64,000 nucleotides of DNA from Mycolicibacterium madagascariense (GCF_010729665.1 NZ_AP022610.1:4588001-4652000), one strand, 5' to 3'. Shown: positions 40,024 to 50,106, numbered from the stretch's first letter. Notes: a model not told the origin generated them from the letters alone. Numbers and translations: made by a program.

Positions 40024-40643
40024 CGTCGCAGCCCGGCGCCCGGCACGTCGCCGCGCGCCGCGACCGACACCACCGCGCCCTTGACCAGCACGTCGATGAC
40101 GACGTCGTCGTCCAGGTAGCGCGCCAGTGGCGCGAGGTGCTCGGTCGCGCCGATCAGCGCGTTGGCCTCGTCGCCGCTGAGCGGATAGTCCGCGACGGGG
40201 TGGCGCCAGTGGGCGGCGACCAGGGTCGTGCCCGTCGCCAACCGCGCGCATTCGCGGTCGAACACCCCCCGCAGGGTGGGACCCGCCAGGTAGTAGGCGA
40301 CCTCCGAGATCACGACGAGGTCGAAGGGTTCCGCGGGCCAGGCCGCGTCGAGCGATCCGAGGCGCAGGTCGAGGCCGTCGGCACCGGCCGCGCGGGCGCG
40401 GGTGGCGTCCAGCGCGGCCTGCGAGACGTCCAGGGAGGTGACGCGGTCGCACCGCTGCAGTAGCTGCGCGGTCAGCACGCCAACCGAACAGCCCGGCTCG
40501 AAGGCGTGCCGGTATCGGCGGTCGGGCAGCATCGCCATGGTGAGGGCGTACTTGCGCTCCTCGTACCACCGCTCGGCCAGCTGCCAGGGATCGCCGGCGG
40601 CGGCGTACATGTCGTCGAAGTAGCTGTCGGGCAGGCGGTCCAT
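40020..40643 (-). CDS. NodS-like SAM-dependent methyltransferase
   Basis: A 207-residue class I methyltransferase. It starts DSYFDDMYAAAGDPWQLAER with the WYEERKYALTMAMLP helix typical of NodS/SAM-dependent N-methyltransferases. The SAM motif is FEPGCSVGVLTAQLL, then SLDVS and DLVVISEVAYYL. The ATG at 40643 shares a base with the stop of the PIG-L gene (TGATG). It is the last gene of a four-gene operon running from 43061. NodS itself N-methylates de-N-acetylated chitooligosaccharides, which makes the neighbouring deacetylase suggestive. The substrate here is unknown. Confidence 0.88.
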   Translation of the reverse strand: MDRLPDSYFDDMYAAAGDPWQLAERWYEERKYALTMAMLPDRRYRHAFEPGCSVGVLTAQLLQRCDRVTSLDVSQAALDATRARAAGADGLDLRLGSLDAAWPAEPFDLVVISEVAYYLAGPTLRGVFDRECARLATGTTLVAAHWRHPVADYPLSGDEANALIGATEHLAPLARYLDDDVVIDVLVKGAVVSVAARGDVPGAGLRR

Positions 40644-41401
40644 CAGAGGATGACCGCCTCGCCCACGGCGAAGATTCGCTGCAGCACGAACGGCGGCAGC
40701 ACGGGGTCGAGCGCCGGCTCGTAGGGCGTGAGCTGCGAGTCGAACGCCGCGGCCGCGCGGCGCTTGCGGGCGGTGGCGGCGTGGTCGTGCGGGGCCACTG
40801 CCATACGCGCCCAGGGCACCGCCTCGTCCCCCGGCCGCGCCCAGTGCCACGTCCACACCGGGTATTCGAGCAACCGGGCCCCGGTGCGCTCGGCGGCCGT
40901 CGCGGCGCTGCGCCCGACGGCTTCGTGGTCGGGATGCCCGTCGCCTCGCCACGTCGCCGCGCACCACGTTCCGTTGGGTCCCTGGCCGAGCACGTCGGCG
41001 AGCCGCTCGCTCAGCTCGGCCTCGTGGTCGGCGAGGCCGCCGTCGGGCAGGTCGAGGCAGATCGCGTCGTCGAGCCCGAGGATCGCGGTGGCGTTCTTCA
41101 GTTCGGTGCGGCGGTCCTCGACCAGCCATCGACGCTCCAGCCGGGACAGCCCCGGGACGCTCCCCCCGCCGTCGCTGACGCACACCACGGTGACGTCCAC
41201 CCCGCGCGACTTCAGCAGTGAGGCCGTCGCTCCGAAACCCAGTGTCTCGTCGTCGGGGTGGGGTGCGACGACGACGAGGGCCGGGCACTCGGTGAGATCG
41301 AGGACGGGGAGGCCGCGGTGCCAGTCGCGCCACAGCGCGGCGGGCGTGCCACCGCCCGCGATTGGCGTCGCAGCCAACCGGGCGCCGTTTCCGCCGGTCA
41401 C
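40643..41401 (-). CDS. PIG-L/LmbE family N-deacetylase
   Basis: A 252-residue zinc hydrolase of the MshB/Mca/PIG-L fold. The metal motif APHPDDETLGFGATASLL lies near residue 43, and the second ligand region DGHPDHEAVGRSAATA near 150. Members remove N-acetyl (or similar) groups from GlcNAc-containing molecules. It is not mshB or mca by context. GTG 41401 overlaps the acyl-CoA dehydrogenase stop as GTGA (41398-41401). A 40-residue N-terminal extension precedes the core. Confidence 0.92.
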   Translation of the reverse strand: MTGGNGARLAATPIAGGGTPAALWRDWHRGLPVLDLTECPALVVVAPHPDDETLGFGATASLLKSRGVDVTVVCVSDGGGSVPGLSRLERRWLVEDRRTELKNATAILGLDDAICLDLPDGGLADHEAELSERLADVLGQGPNGTWCAATWRGDGHPDHEAVGRSAATAAERTGARLLEYPVWTWHWARPGDEAVPWARMAVAPHDHAATARKRRAAAAFDSQLTPYEPALDPVLPPFVLQRIFAVGEAVIL

Positions 41402-42354
41402 CGCGCTGCGGCCTTGCCGAGCGCGGCCAGATCCCGCTCGGCGTGACTCTGACGGACGTAGATGGTGAGGTCGGCGACGCGCTGGGCATGCTTGCCGTCG
41501 AGCACCAGGGGGCCGGGGCCGAGTGCGCGGCCGGTGCGGGTGATGGCCTCGTCCACGGCGTGTTCGACGACGGCGCGCACCCGGCGGGCGATGAGCTCGG
41601 TGCGTTTGCCATGGGGCTCGGCATCGACGTAGCACGCCGCGGACACCAGCATCGCCTCCGCAGCGGCGAGCGCCGCGTCGACGGCTCCGAGGTGGGCGTG
41701 CGCGTGGACGTCGCGCACCGCGCCCTCGTGCTCGTCGGCCACCGCACGGTACAGCGGCGCCGCCACGCCGCGGGCGCCCCCGAGCCAGCACGCCGCGACC
41801 CCCATCGCGCCGTGCCAGAACCCCGGCCGCGTCAGGTATTCGCCGGGTCGGCCGACGGGGATGGCGACGGCCTCGGTGAACCGGACCGACCGGGTGTCGG
41901 AGGCGTGCATGCCGACGTTGTGCCAGTCGTCGGCCAGTGGCTGCACCCCCGGCTGACGCAGGTCGACGGCGTACAGGCCGCGCACGTTGTCCTCGCGGCG
42001 CGCCGTGACGAGGGCGTGGGTGCAGATCCCCGCACCCGAACACCAGGCCTTCGTCCCGTCGAGCACCGCCGACCCGGCGCCGTCCTCGGTCACCGTGTCA
42101 GTGACGGTGACCAAGGCCTGCGGCGCCTCGGCCGCCCACACGCCCCACAGCTCCCCGAAGCCCGGCGGCGGACCGTCGAGTTCGGCGAGGATGGCCACGG
42201 CGTCGGCGTGCGCCTCCGCCAACCGCCCTGCGACGACGTCGTTCTCGGTGAGCGCGGCCAACTTCCACCACCGCGAGCCCGTGCGGCCGGACCCGGGCGC
42301 GGGCAGGTCGAGCTCGCCCGCGTCGAGCCAGCGGCGCACCAGGTCGGCCGTCAT
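41398..42354 (-). CDS. Short acyl-CoA dehydrogenase-family protein
   Basis: A 318-residue ACAD-fold protein, shorter than the usual about 380 residues. Recognisable are the flavin/substrate strand segment VLDGTKAWCSGAGICTHALV, GMHASDTRSVRF and the C-terminal helical bundle (GARGVAAPLYRAVADEHEGA, RRVRAVVEHAVDEAI). The normal catalytic Glu region is not obvious, so activity is uncertain. It may act as a flavin oxidase or dehydrogenase on a carrier-bound or sugar substrate rather than in beta-oxidation. It is translationally linked on both sides by 4-base overlaps. Confidence 0.85.
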   Translation of the reverse strand: MTADLVRRWLDAGELDLPAPGSGRTGSRWWKLAALTENDVVAGRLAEAHADAVAILAELDGPPPGFGELWGVWAAEAPQALVTVTDTVTEDGAGSAVLDGTKAWCSGAGICTHALVTARREDNVRGLYAVDLRQPGVQPLADDWHNVGMHASDTRSVRFTEAVAIPVGRPGEYLTRPGFWHGAMGVAACWLGGARGVAAPLYRAVADEHEGAVRDVHAHAHLGAVDAALAAAEAMLVSAACYVDAEPHGKRTELIARRVRAVVEHAVDEAITRTGRALGPGPLVLDGKHAQRVADLTIYVRQSHAERDLAALGKAAAR

Positions 42355-43061
42355 GCCACGTCCCCGCGCCGCGCCACGCCCCTGAGGTAGTTGGCGAAAC
42401 CCTTCGGCGCCCGTCCTTCGCGCCGGGCGGAGGTCTCGACCGACAGTTCGGGGTCGCGGTGGATGCGCCGACCGTCGCGCTCGAAGCGCCGCACCAGATC
42501 GACGTCCTCGCGCGAGGCCAGGGCCGCGAATCCGCCGATGGCCCAATAGGAGTCGGCCCGGAACCCCATGTTCGCGCCGTGCACGTGACCGTGTCCGCCG
42601 CCGCGCCGCTCCGACTTCGCCCGGTACGCGGCCAGGTAGCGCCGCACCGATGCGGCCGACAGGTTCTGCCAGTTGGTGATGCGGACGACGCCGAGCACCA
42701 TGTCGACGTCGGCCGCCATCTGGCGCACCAGCCAGTCGGGGTCGACCCGACTGTCGGCATCGGTCGTGGCGTACCAGACGCGGGAGTCGTCGTCGTCGAG
42801 CACGCGTCGCGCGTACGTGAAACCCGCCGCGCGGGCGGCACCGACGTTCTTGGCGTCGACCTCGACGAAGTGCACGTCGGCACCGAATCGTCCGGCGAGC
42901 GCGGCACTCCCGTCGGTGCAGGCGTCCAGCACGACGACGGTCAGCACCGGTATGTCGAGGCACGCTGCCGCGGTGACGATGGCCTTGAGGCACTGCGGCA
43001 ACTTGTCGGCTTCGTCGTGGGCGGGGATGACCACGACCGCGCGGTCGAACGTCACCGGCAT
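42351..43061 (-). CDS. Family 2 glycosyltransferase, first gene of the operon
   Basis: A 236-residue soluble GT-A glycosyltransferase. It has VVVIPAHDEADKLPQCLKAI at the N-terminus, the nucleotide DxD region YATTDADSRVDPDWL and GANMGFRADSYWAIGGF; FAALASREDVDLVRRFER resembles the GT2 ED..L/QxxRW region. No membrane segments are present. ATG 43061 follows AAGGCGG; GTG 43067 is an alternative. Its stop overlaps the dehydrogenase ATG (42351-42354). Upstream (43062-43204) is a 140-base gap to a convergently placed lipoprotein gene's 3' end and holds the operon promoter. Confidence 0.9.
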   Translation of the reverse strand: MPVTFDRAVVVIPAHDEADKLPQCLKAIVTAAACLDIPVLTVVVLDACTDGSAALAGRFGADVHFVEVDAKNVGAARAAGFTYARRVLDDDDSRVWYATTDADSRVDPDWLVRQMAADVDMVLGVVRITNWQNLSAASVRRYLAAYRAKSERRGGGHGHVHGANMGFRADSYWAIGGFAALASREDVDLVRRFERDGRRIHRDPELSVETSARREGRAPKGFANYLRGVARRGDVA

Positions 43062-43204
43062 AGTCACCGCCTTGGTCCCACTCGTCGGCGCAAGACCATC
43101 GTCCTCTCCTCAGTCGTCGGCACGGACCCCGTGGTCGTGCGCGTATGTCGAGGTGGGAGACGTACCCGGCGGCGTCGCTCCGAAACCGACCCGCCCGCCA
43201 TCGG

Positions 43205-43489
43205 TCAGAGGTGAGGCGCTTCCTTGATCTTGCTGTCCTGCTTGCCCGACGTCTGGCAGAAGGTCTGGACCGACAGCTTGGTTCCGGTGACCTCGAGTTG
43301 GGCCGGATCGCTGCCCTTTTCGTCCTTGAGCATCTTCGTGACCGCGGTCTGCTGGTCGGAGTCGTTGGCGGCGAGGAAGTCCTTGCAGCTGGTGTCGCCG
43401 CCCTCCGCCTTCGCGCCGCACCCGCTCAACAGGACACCGAGTGCCAGGCTGCCAGCCGCAATACCCGTCATCACCCTCGTGCTCTTCAC
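43205..43489 (-). CDS. Small HdeA-like lipoprotein
   Basis: A 94-residue lipoprotein: VKSTRVMTGIAAGSLALGVL with lipobox LSGC, then a mature part of about 70 residues. DTSCKDFLAANDSDQQTAV and LEVTGTKLSVQTFCQTSG align by eye with HdeA, an acid-stress periplasmic chaperone, including the two cysteines that form its disulfide. GTG 43489 follows AGGAGGAATT and gives an ideal signal. ATG 43525 also has a strong site (AAGGAGG) but would add an acidic 12-residue N-terminus. A SigF-like promoter lies at 43540-43565. Confidence 0.75.
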   Translation of the reverse strand: MKSTRVMTGIAAGSLALGVLLSGCGAKAEGGDTSCKDFLAANDSDQQTAVTKMLKDEKGSDPAQLEVTGTKLSVQTFCQTSGKQDSKIKEAPHL

Positions 43490-43539
43490 GGCCAATTCCT
43501 CCTGAACGTTCGCTGTGACCGCCATGGTCCCCCTCCTTG

Positions 43540-43565
43540 TGCCCAGGCGCCCAGCCCCCGAAACG
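43540..43565 (-). promoter_or_regulatory. SigF-like promoter for the HdeA-like lipoprotein
   Basis: On the minus strand: CGTTT (43565-43561), 16 bases, GGGCA (43544-43540), against the consensus GGTTT-N15-17-GGGTA. The two hexamer cores GTTT and GGG-A are kept and the spacing is right; there is one mismatch in each box. Confidence 0.55.
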
Positions 43566-43580
43566 TCCGAATCTGGGGGC

Positions 43581-44132
43581 CTATCCGGCCTTTCCGAACT
43601 GCTCGACGACGGCGGCGCAGAACGCGGGCAGGTCGTCCGGGGACCGGCTGGAGACGATGTTGCCGTCGACGACGACCTCCTCGTCCACCGCGGTGGCTCC
43701 GGCGTTGGCGAGGTCCGTACGCAGGCTGGGATAGGAGGTCAGCGTCCGACCGCTGGCGACGCCGGCCTCGATGAGCGTCCACGGAGCGTGACAGATGACG
43801 GCCACCGGCTTGCCCGACTCGACGAACTCGCGGACGAAGGCGACGGCCGCGGAGTCCAACCGAAGCTTGTCGGCATTCACGGTGCCGCCGGGAATCAGGA
43901 GGCCGTCGAATTCGTCCACCCGCGCATCGGCCACGACGCGATCGACGGCGAACTCGCCAGCCGGCTCCAGGTCGTGGTTGCGGGCGTCGATCGAGCCGCT
44001 CTCCAGTGAGAGCAACTCGGTCTGCGCGCCCGCCTCGGTCACCGCGGCGCGCGGCTCCTCTAGTTCCCGTCGTTCCACGCCGTTGGTGGCGAGGATCGCC
44101 ACCCGCTTGCCCTGCAGGACGTCATCACTCAT
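43581..44132 (-). CDS. DJ-1/PfpI family protein (type 1 glutamine amidotransferase-like)
   Basis: A 183-residue DJ-1/PfpI domain protein. The nucleophile elbow is AVICHAPWTLIEAG with the cysteine followed by His, and GLLIPGGTVNADKLR and FDG mark the fold. These proteins act as stress-induced glyoxalases, deglycases or chaperones and are often in stress regulons. The ATG at 44132 starts 37 bases after the MscS stop, on the same strand, so it is probably co-transcribed with it. The substrate is undetermined. Confidence 0.92.
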   Translation of the reverse strand: MSDDVLQGKRVAILATNGVERRELEEPRAAVTEAGAQTELLSLESGSIDARNHDLEPAGEFAVDRVVADARVDEFDGLLIPGGTVNADKLRLDSAAVAFVREFVESGKPVAVICHAPWTLIEAGVASGRTLTSYPSLRTDLANAGATAVDEEVVVDGNIVSSRSPDDLPAFCAAVVEQFGKAG

Positions 44133-44169
44133 GGCGTCACTCCTTTCGTTGGTGGATTGCTCAGCTATC

Positions 44170-45069
44170 TCACGCCGCGTCGACCGAGGTGGTGGCGGCG
44201 CTGGAGATGCCCTGGCGGCCCAGGTCGGCCACGATCAACTGGCGCAGTCGCCGACCGGCGTCGAACTGCTTGCCGGGCAACGTGCGCGCCACCATCCTGA
44301 GCTTGACCTCGTCGACGCCGATGCTCTCCACGCCCATCAGCGACGGCTTGTCGAGCAGGATGCCGGGCAGCATCTCGTCCTTCATCGCCTTCTCGGACAC
44401 GCCCTTGAGCACCTCGTTGACGCGGTTGAGATCGGAGGCGACGGGCACCGGGATGTCGACGACGGCGCGCGCCCAGTCCTTCGACAGGTTCAGCGACTTC
44501 ACGATCTGACCGTTGGGGACGGTGAACATCTCACCGTCGCTCGTCCTGACCTTGGTCACCCGCAGCGTGACGTCCTCGACCGTGCCCACCGCGTCGTTGT
44601 TGGCGGCGATCGTGAGCTGCACCAAGTCGCCGAAGCCGTATTGCTTCTCGGTGATGATGAAGAACCCGCTCAGCAGATCCTGCACGATGCGCTGGGCGCC
44701 GAAGCCGAGTGCGGCGCCGAGCACCGCCGCCGGAGCCACCAGCGAGCCGATGGGCAGTCCGAATTCGTTGAGCACATCGACCGACACCACCACGTAGAGC
44801 ACGGCGATCGCCACCGACGAGATCACCGACGCGACGGCCTGGCGGTGCTTGACGCTCTCCGATCGCACCGTGGCATCGGCGTCGTCACCCTCGGCGAGCC
44901 GCCGGCTGATCCGCGCGGCGAGCTGACGGATCAGCCGCGTCGCCACCACGGTGGCGACGATCAGCAGCACGATGTGCAGACCCTTGGTGAGCAGCCAGTG
45001 TCCGAACGACGAACCCCAGAGCGCATTCCAGGTCTGCCGCAATTCCATTGCGTGGTAAGTAGTGGTCAT
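44170..45069 (-). CDS. Small-conductance mechanosensitive channel (MscS/YkuT-like)
   Basis: A 299-residue membrane channel. Three N-terminal hydrophobic segments are visible (TKGLHIVLLIVATVVATRLI; SVISSVAIAVLYVVVSVDVL; and the pore helix LVAPAAVLGAALGFGAQRIV). The MscS-type QDLLSGFFIITEKQYGFGDL and the cytoplasmic beta domain (VEDVTLRVTKVRTSDGEMFT, VPNGQIV) follow. It releases solutes on hypo-osmotic shock. ATG 45069 (MTTTYHAME) is used; ATG 45048 is an alternative. Followed by the DJ-1 gene. Confidence 0.93.
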   Translation of the reverse strand: MTTTYHAMELRQTWNALWGSSFGHWLLTKGLHIVLLIVATVVATRLIRQLAARISRRLAEGDDADATVRSESVKHRQAVASVISSVAIAVLYVVVSVDVLNEFGLPIGSLVAPAAVLGAALGFGAQRIVQDLLSGFFIITEKQYGFGDLVQLTIAANNDAVGTVEDVTLRVTKVRTSDGEMFTVPNGQIVKSLNLSKDWARAVVDIPVPVASDLNRVNEVLKGVSEKAMKDEMLPGILLDKPSLMGVESIGVDEVKLRMVARTLPGKQFDAGRRLRQLIVADLGRQGISSAATTSVDAA

Positions 45070-45270
45070 TGTCGATGTCGCACAGTCGCAGACTGCTACG
45101 GCCCTCCGTTCCCTGATTGTCATCGAATACCTTGCGCCGCAATACTTTTGATGCCAGCGGCGTCTCGTGAACGCATCGGGCGCCCCGGTAGGCGTTCCCG
45201 ACCCCGCCGGGGCACAAACGCCGCTGCGTTGGCAATCGGCTGGACGCGCGCCATTCGTACGGCCCGTCGT

Positions 45271-45295
45271 TGTTTGTGCGGCCTGGGTCGGGGAA
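45271..45295 (+). promoter_or_regulatory. SigF-like promoter for the HAD hydrolase
   Basis: TGTTT (45271-45275), 15 bases, GGGAA (45291-45295), then the ATG at 45307. It matches GGTTT-N15-GGGTA with one mismatch per box. A start about 7 bases after the -10 leaves almost no leader. Confidence 0.45.
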
Positions 45296-45306
45296 CCCCG
45301 CCGTGC

Positions 45307-45990
45307 ATGACTGCACCCGCTGTGTTGTTCGACATCGACGGCACCCTGATCGACTCCAATTACCTGCACGTCCATGCCTGGCAGCGGGCGTTCGACGAGG
45401 AGGACTTCGACGTCGAGGCGTGGCGTATTCACCGTCTGATCGGCATGGATGGGTCCAAACTCGTCGAAACCCTGGTGCCCGACGCTTCCGACGACGCGGC
45501 CGACCGGCTCAAGGAGCTCAACTCGCGGTTCTACATGGAGTTGATCGGGTTGCTCAGGCCACTGCCCGGCGCCCTACGCCTCCTCGACGTGGTTGCCGAG
45601 ATGGGCATGCAGGCCGTGTTGGCGACGTCGGCGCCCGAGGACGAGCTCGACGCGCTGCGCAAGGTTCTGCAGCGCGACGACCTGGTGTCGGCGATGACGT
45701 CGTCCGACGACGTGGGCACGGCGAAGCCTCAGCCGGGCATCGTCGAGGTGGCCCTGAAGCGGGCCGACGTCCCCGCCGAGCGCGCGGTGTTCGTCGGCGA
45801 TGCAGTGTGGGACGTGCGGGCGGCCAAGCGGGCCGGGGTGGAGTGCATCGGCGTGGAGAGCGGCGGCATCGACCGGCACCTGCTGCTGTCCGAGGGTGCC
45901 GTTGCGGTGTACTCCAACGCCCAGGACCTGCTCGACCAGCTGCACGACGGGCCGATCGGAGCGCTAGCCGCGAAGTACGTCCAGCGCTGA
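45307..45990 (+). CDS. HAD-superfamily phosphatase (phosphoglycolate/beta-PGM type)
   Basis: A 227-residue subfamily IA HAD hydrolase. Motif I is VLFDIDGTLIDSN (two Asp, residues about 8-10), motif II LATSAPEDELD, motif III lysine GTAKPQPGIVEVAL, and motif IV FVGDAVWDVRAAKRAGV. The cap domain between motifs I and II includes RIHRLIGMDGSKLVETL. Substrate unknown; phosphoglycolate or a sugar phosphate is usual. The start is ATG 45307. The 237-base gap to the divergent mscS gene contains a SigF-like promoter candidate. Confidence 0.92.
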   Translation: MTAPAVLFDIDGTLIDSNYLHVHAWQRAFDEEDFDVEAWRIHRLIGMDGSKLVETLVPDASDDAADRLKELNSRFYMELIGLLRPLPGALRLLDVVAEMGMQAVLATSAPEDELDALRKVLQRDDLVSAMTSSDDVGTAKPQPGIVEVALKRADVPAERAVFVGDAVWDVRAAKRAGVECIGVESGGIDRHLLLSEGAVAVYSNAQDLLDQLHDGPIGALAAKYVQR

Positions 45991-46013
45991 GTCGACCCGT
46001 CGGGCGAGCCGAC

Positions 46014-46232
46014 TCAATCCTGGTGTTTGCGAAGCGAATCTGGGCGGTGGACGGCGTCGTTGCCACTCTTGTCGCTGACCACGCGGTACTGCGGGTCGTC
46101 CTTCGACGCGCGCACGGTGCGTCCTGCCGCCTTCGTGTCCTCGGTGATCTTCTCCTCGACCCGTCCGACAGCCTTACCGCCGTGGCTGTCCCACTCGACG
46201 TGGTCGCCCTTCGTGAATTCATCGTTTGCCAT
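46014..46232 (-). CDS. Small DUF2945 (HVA1/TUDOR-like) protein
   Basis: A 72-residue polar protein beginning MANDEFTKGDHVEWDSHGGK, then AVGRVEEKI and ending with a Lys/His-rich tail. It is of the DUF2945 hypervirulence-associated TUDOR-like family, small beta-barrel proteins frequent in stress regulons. The ATG at 46232 is preceded at 11 bases by the -10 of a SigF-like promoter, so its mRNA probably has almost no leader. It lies between the HAD gene (convergent) and the RsbQ-like gene (divergent). Confidence 0.88.
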   Translation of the reverse strand: MANDEFTKGDHVEWDSHGGKAVGRVEEKITEDTKAAGRTVRASKDDPQYRVVSDKSGNDAVHRPDSLRKHQD

Positions 46233-46242
46233 GGACGCGTAT

Positions 46243-46267
46243 TACCCCGCTTCCCGCCGCCGAAAGC
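46243..46267 (-). promoter_or_regulatory. SigF-like promoter for the DUF2945 gene
   Basis: On the minus strand: GCTTT (46267-46263), 15 bases, GGGTA (46247-46243). This is the SigF consensus with one mismatch in the -35. It overlaps the upstream region of the divergent rsbQ-like gene (GTG 46291). Confidence 0.65.
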
Positions 46268-46290
46268 ATGCGGGCTGGCAGGATGGGACG

Positions 46291-47091
46291 GTGGACGTCG
46301 TCGAGCGAAACAGCGTGCGGGTCGTCGGCCCCGAGACGGGTCCGACGCTGTTGCTGGCGCACGGTTTCGGCTGCGATCAGAACCTCTGGCGCCTGGTCGA
46401 GGCGCGGCTGCAGGACGAATTCCGGGTGGTGCTGTTCGACCACGTCGGGTCCGGCCGGTCCGACCCGGCGGCGTGGAACGCCGAGCGGTATTCGTCGATG
46501 CAGTCCTACGCCGAGGACGTCCTCGACGTCGTCACCCAACTCGACCTGACCGACGTGGTCTTCGTCGGGCACTCCGTCGGCGCGATGATGGGGGTGCTGG
46601 CCGTGGCGGCGGAGCCCGACCGCTTCGCCAAGCTCGTCCTGCTGACGCCGTCGCCCTGCTACCTGGATGACGACGACTACACCGGCGGTTTCTCCCGGGC
46701 CGACGTCGACGAACTCCTCGAGTCGATGGAGAGCAACTACCTCGGTTGGTCGCGGATCATGGCGCCGGTGGTGATGGGCACCCCCGACCGGCCCGAACTC
46801 GAGGACGAACTGACCGACGCGTTCTGTCGCAACGACCCGGCCATGGCCCGGGTGTTCGCTCGCACGACGTTCCTCTCCGACAACCGCGACGACCTGAGGC
46901 GGGTTGCCGTGCCGACGCTGGTGCTCGAATGCGCCCACGACACCCTGGCTCCCCGGGCGGTGGGCGCCTACACCCGCGACCACATCCCCGGCGCCCGACT
47001 GGTCACCATCGAGGCGACCGGCCACTGCCCTCAACTCAGCGCGCCCGACGAAACCGCCGCGGCCATAGCCGAATTCGCACGGACGCCGTGA
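46291..47091 (+). CDS. rsbQ: RsbQ-like alpha/beta hydrolase
   Basis: A 266-residue hydrolase very similar along its length to Bacillus RsbQ as I remember it: HGFGCDQNLWRLVEARL, VVLFDHVGSGRSD, YAEDVLDVVTQLDL, VFVGHSVGAMMGVLA with the nucleophile Ser95, and LTPSPCYLDDDDYTGGF. The catalytic Asp lies in ECAHDTLAP and the His in ATGHCPQLS. RsbQ acts on an unidentified small hydrophobic ligand and is obligatory for RsbP phosphatase function in the energy-stress branch. GTG 46291 is chosen because RsbQ starts in the same place. It overlaps the PAS-PP2C gene as GTGA (47088-47091), mirroring the B. subtilis rsbQ-rsbP operon. Confidence 0.9.
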   Translation: MDVVERNSVRVVGPETGPTLLLAHGFGCDQNLWRLVEARLQDEFRVVLFDHVGSGRSDPAAWNAERYSSMQSYAEDVLDVVTQLDLTDVVFVGHSVGAMMGVLAVAAEPDRFAKLVLLTPSPCYLDDDDYTGGFSRADVDELLESMESNYLGWSRIMAPVVMGTPDRPELEDELTDAFCRNDPAMARVFARTTFLSDNRDDLRRVAVPTLVLECAHDTLAPRAVGAYTRDHIPGARLVTIEATGHCPQLSAPDETAAAIAEFARTP

Positions 47092-48254
47092 CCGGCGGCG
47101 ACGTAGCCGATCTGGGTGACGCCTTCGACGACGCGCCCTGCGGTTACCTCGTCACCGCCCCCAACGGGGTCATCAGAGCGGCCAACGCCACGATGGCGTC
47201 GTGGCTCGGGCGCGAGCGGGCGACGCTGATCGGCACGTCGTTCGGGCAGCTGCTGACCACGGGCGGCCGCATCCACTACGAAACCCATTTCGCCCCAATG
47301 CTTCTCGCCGCGGGCGGGCTCACCGGTATCTCGCTCGACCTGGTCGCCGCCGACGGGCGACGCATCCCGGTGCTGGTCACGGCGAACGCGAAGACTGGGG
47401 ACGACGGAAAGCCCGTCCTGATCCGCATCGTCGCGACCGACGCCGCGGACCGCCGCTCCTACGAGCGGGAGCTCCTGGCCGAACGGCGACGTGCCGAGGA
47501 GGAGCGCAGGCGGGCGCTGGCGCTGGCCGAGACACTGCAGTATTCGCTTCTGCCGCCCTCGCTTTCGCCGCCGCGGGGTTTGGAGTCCGCCGCCCACTAT
47601 CACAGCCCGACCGCCGGCGAGGTCGGCGGCGACTTCTACGACTTGTTCCCGCTGACGAGGGACAGGTACGGCTTCTTCCTCGGCGACGTGTGTGGCAAGG
47701 GCGTCGCCGCGGCCTCGCTGACGTCGCTGACCCGGTACACGTTGCGCGCGGCGGCCGTCAGCGACGAGGATCCCGCCACGGTGCTGCACACGCTCGACAG
47801 CGTGCTGAAGCAGGATGCGTACGCCAAGCGCGGTTGGTTCTGCACCGTGCTGTTCGGCGTCATCGGCAGCCGCGGCGAGGCCTTCGACGTCGAGGTCGCC
47901 AGCGGCGGGCATCCTCCGCCCCTGCTGCTCGGAGCCGACGGGACGGCGGCCTACGTGCCCATCGAAGGCGGACAGGCCGTCGGGCTGTTCGCGGAGCCCA
48001 ACTTCTCGATGGCACGGTTCACGCTGACCGCGGGCGACACCCTGGTGCTCTACAGCGACGGCTTCACCGAGGCGCGAACGGGCAAGGGCCGCAAGCGCTT
48101 CGACGACGACGGGGCGCTGCTGGAGTTCGGCGCCGCCCAAGCCCCGTGCGGTGCTGCCGACGTCGTGCGCGCCATGCGCGGCCTCATCGACGACCTCGGC
48201 GCGGGCGTCGAGGACGACGCCGCCGTGCTCGCCCTCGGCGTACCGGGCGCCCCC

Positions 48255-48266
<12 letters not shown>
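47088..48266 (+). CDS. rsbP: RsbP-like PAS-PP2C phosphatase
   Basis: A 392-residue phosphatase. The N-terminal PAS domain (about 8-125: FDDAPCGYLVTAPNGVIRAA, GTSFGQLLTTGGRIHYETH) is joined by a coiled coil (SYERELLAERRRAEEERRRA) to a PP2C/SpoIIE domain. That domain has the metal motifs GEVGGDFYDLF and LGDVCGKGVAAASLT, and GHPPPLLLG and LVLYSDGFTEAR. The coiled coil is like that of RsbP. It would dephosphorylate an RsbV-type STAS antagonist. GTG 47088 overlaps the rsbQ-like stop. The 3' end overlaps the convergent 13E12 gene by 12 bases. Its own STAS substrate may be at 39604 or 52654. Confidence 0.92.
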
Positions 48267-50087
<1,821 letters not shown>

Positions 50088-50090
50088 CCT

Positions 50091-50106
50091 TCGAACATAC
50101 CTTCGA
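50091..50106. promoter_or_regulatory. LexA SOS box
   Basis: TCGAACATACCTTCGA agrees with the mycobacterial SOS box TCGAAC-N4-GTTCGA except for one base (C for G at the start of the right half). It sits 4 bases upstream of the GTG 50087 start of the 13E12 gene, as in other members of this family. Confidence 0.75.

Noticed and set aside
40020..43061. Calling the four-gene operon a Nod-factor (lipochitooligosaccharide) pathway
   Set aside because: The glycosyltransferase is soluble and short, unlike NodC, and there is no NodA-type acyltransferase; only the logic is parallel.
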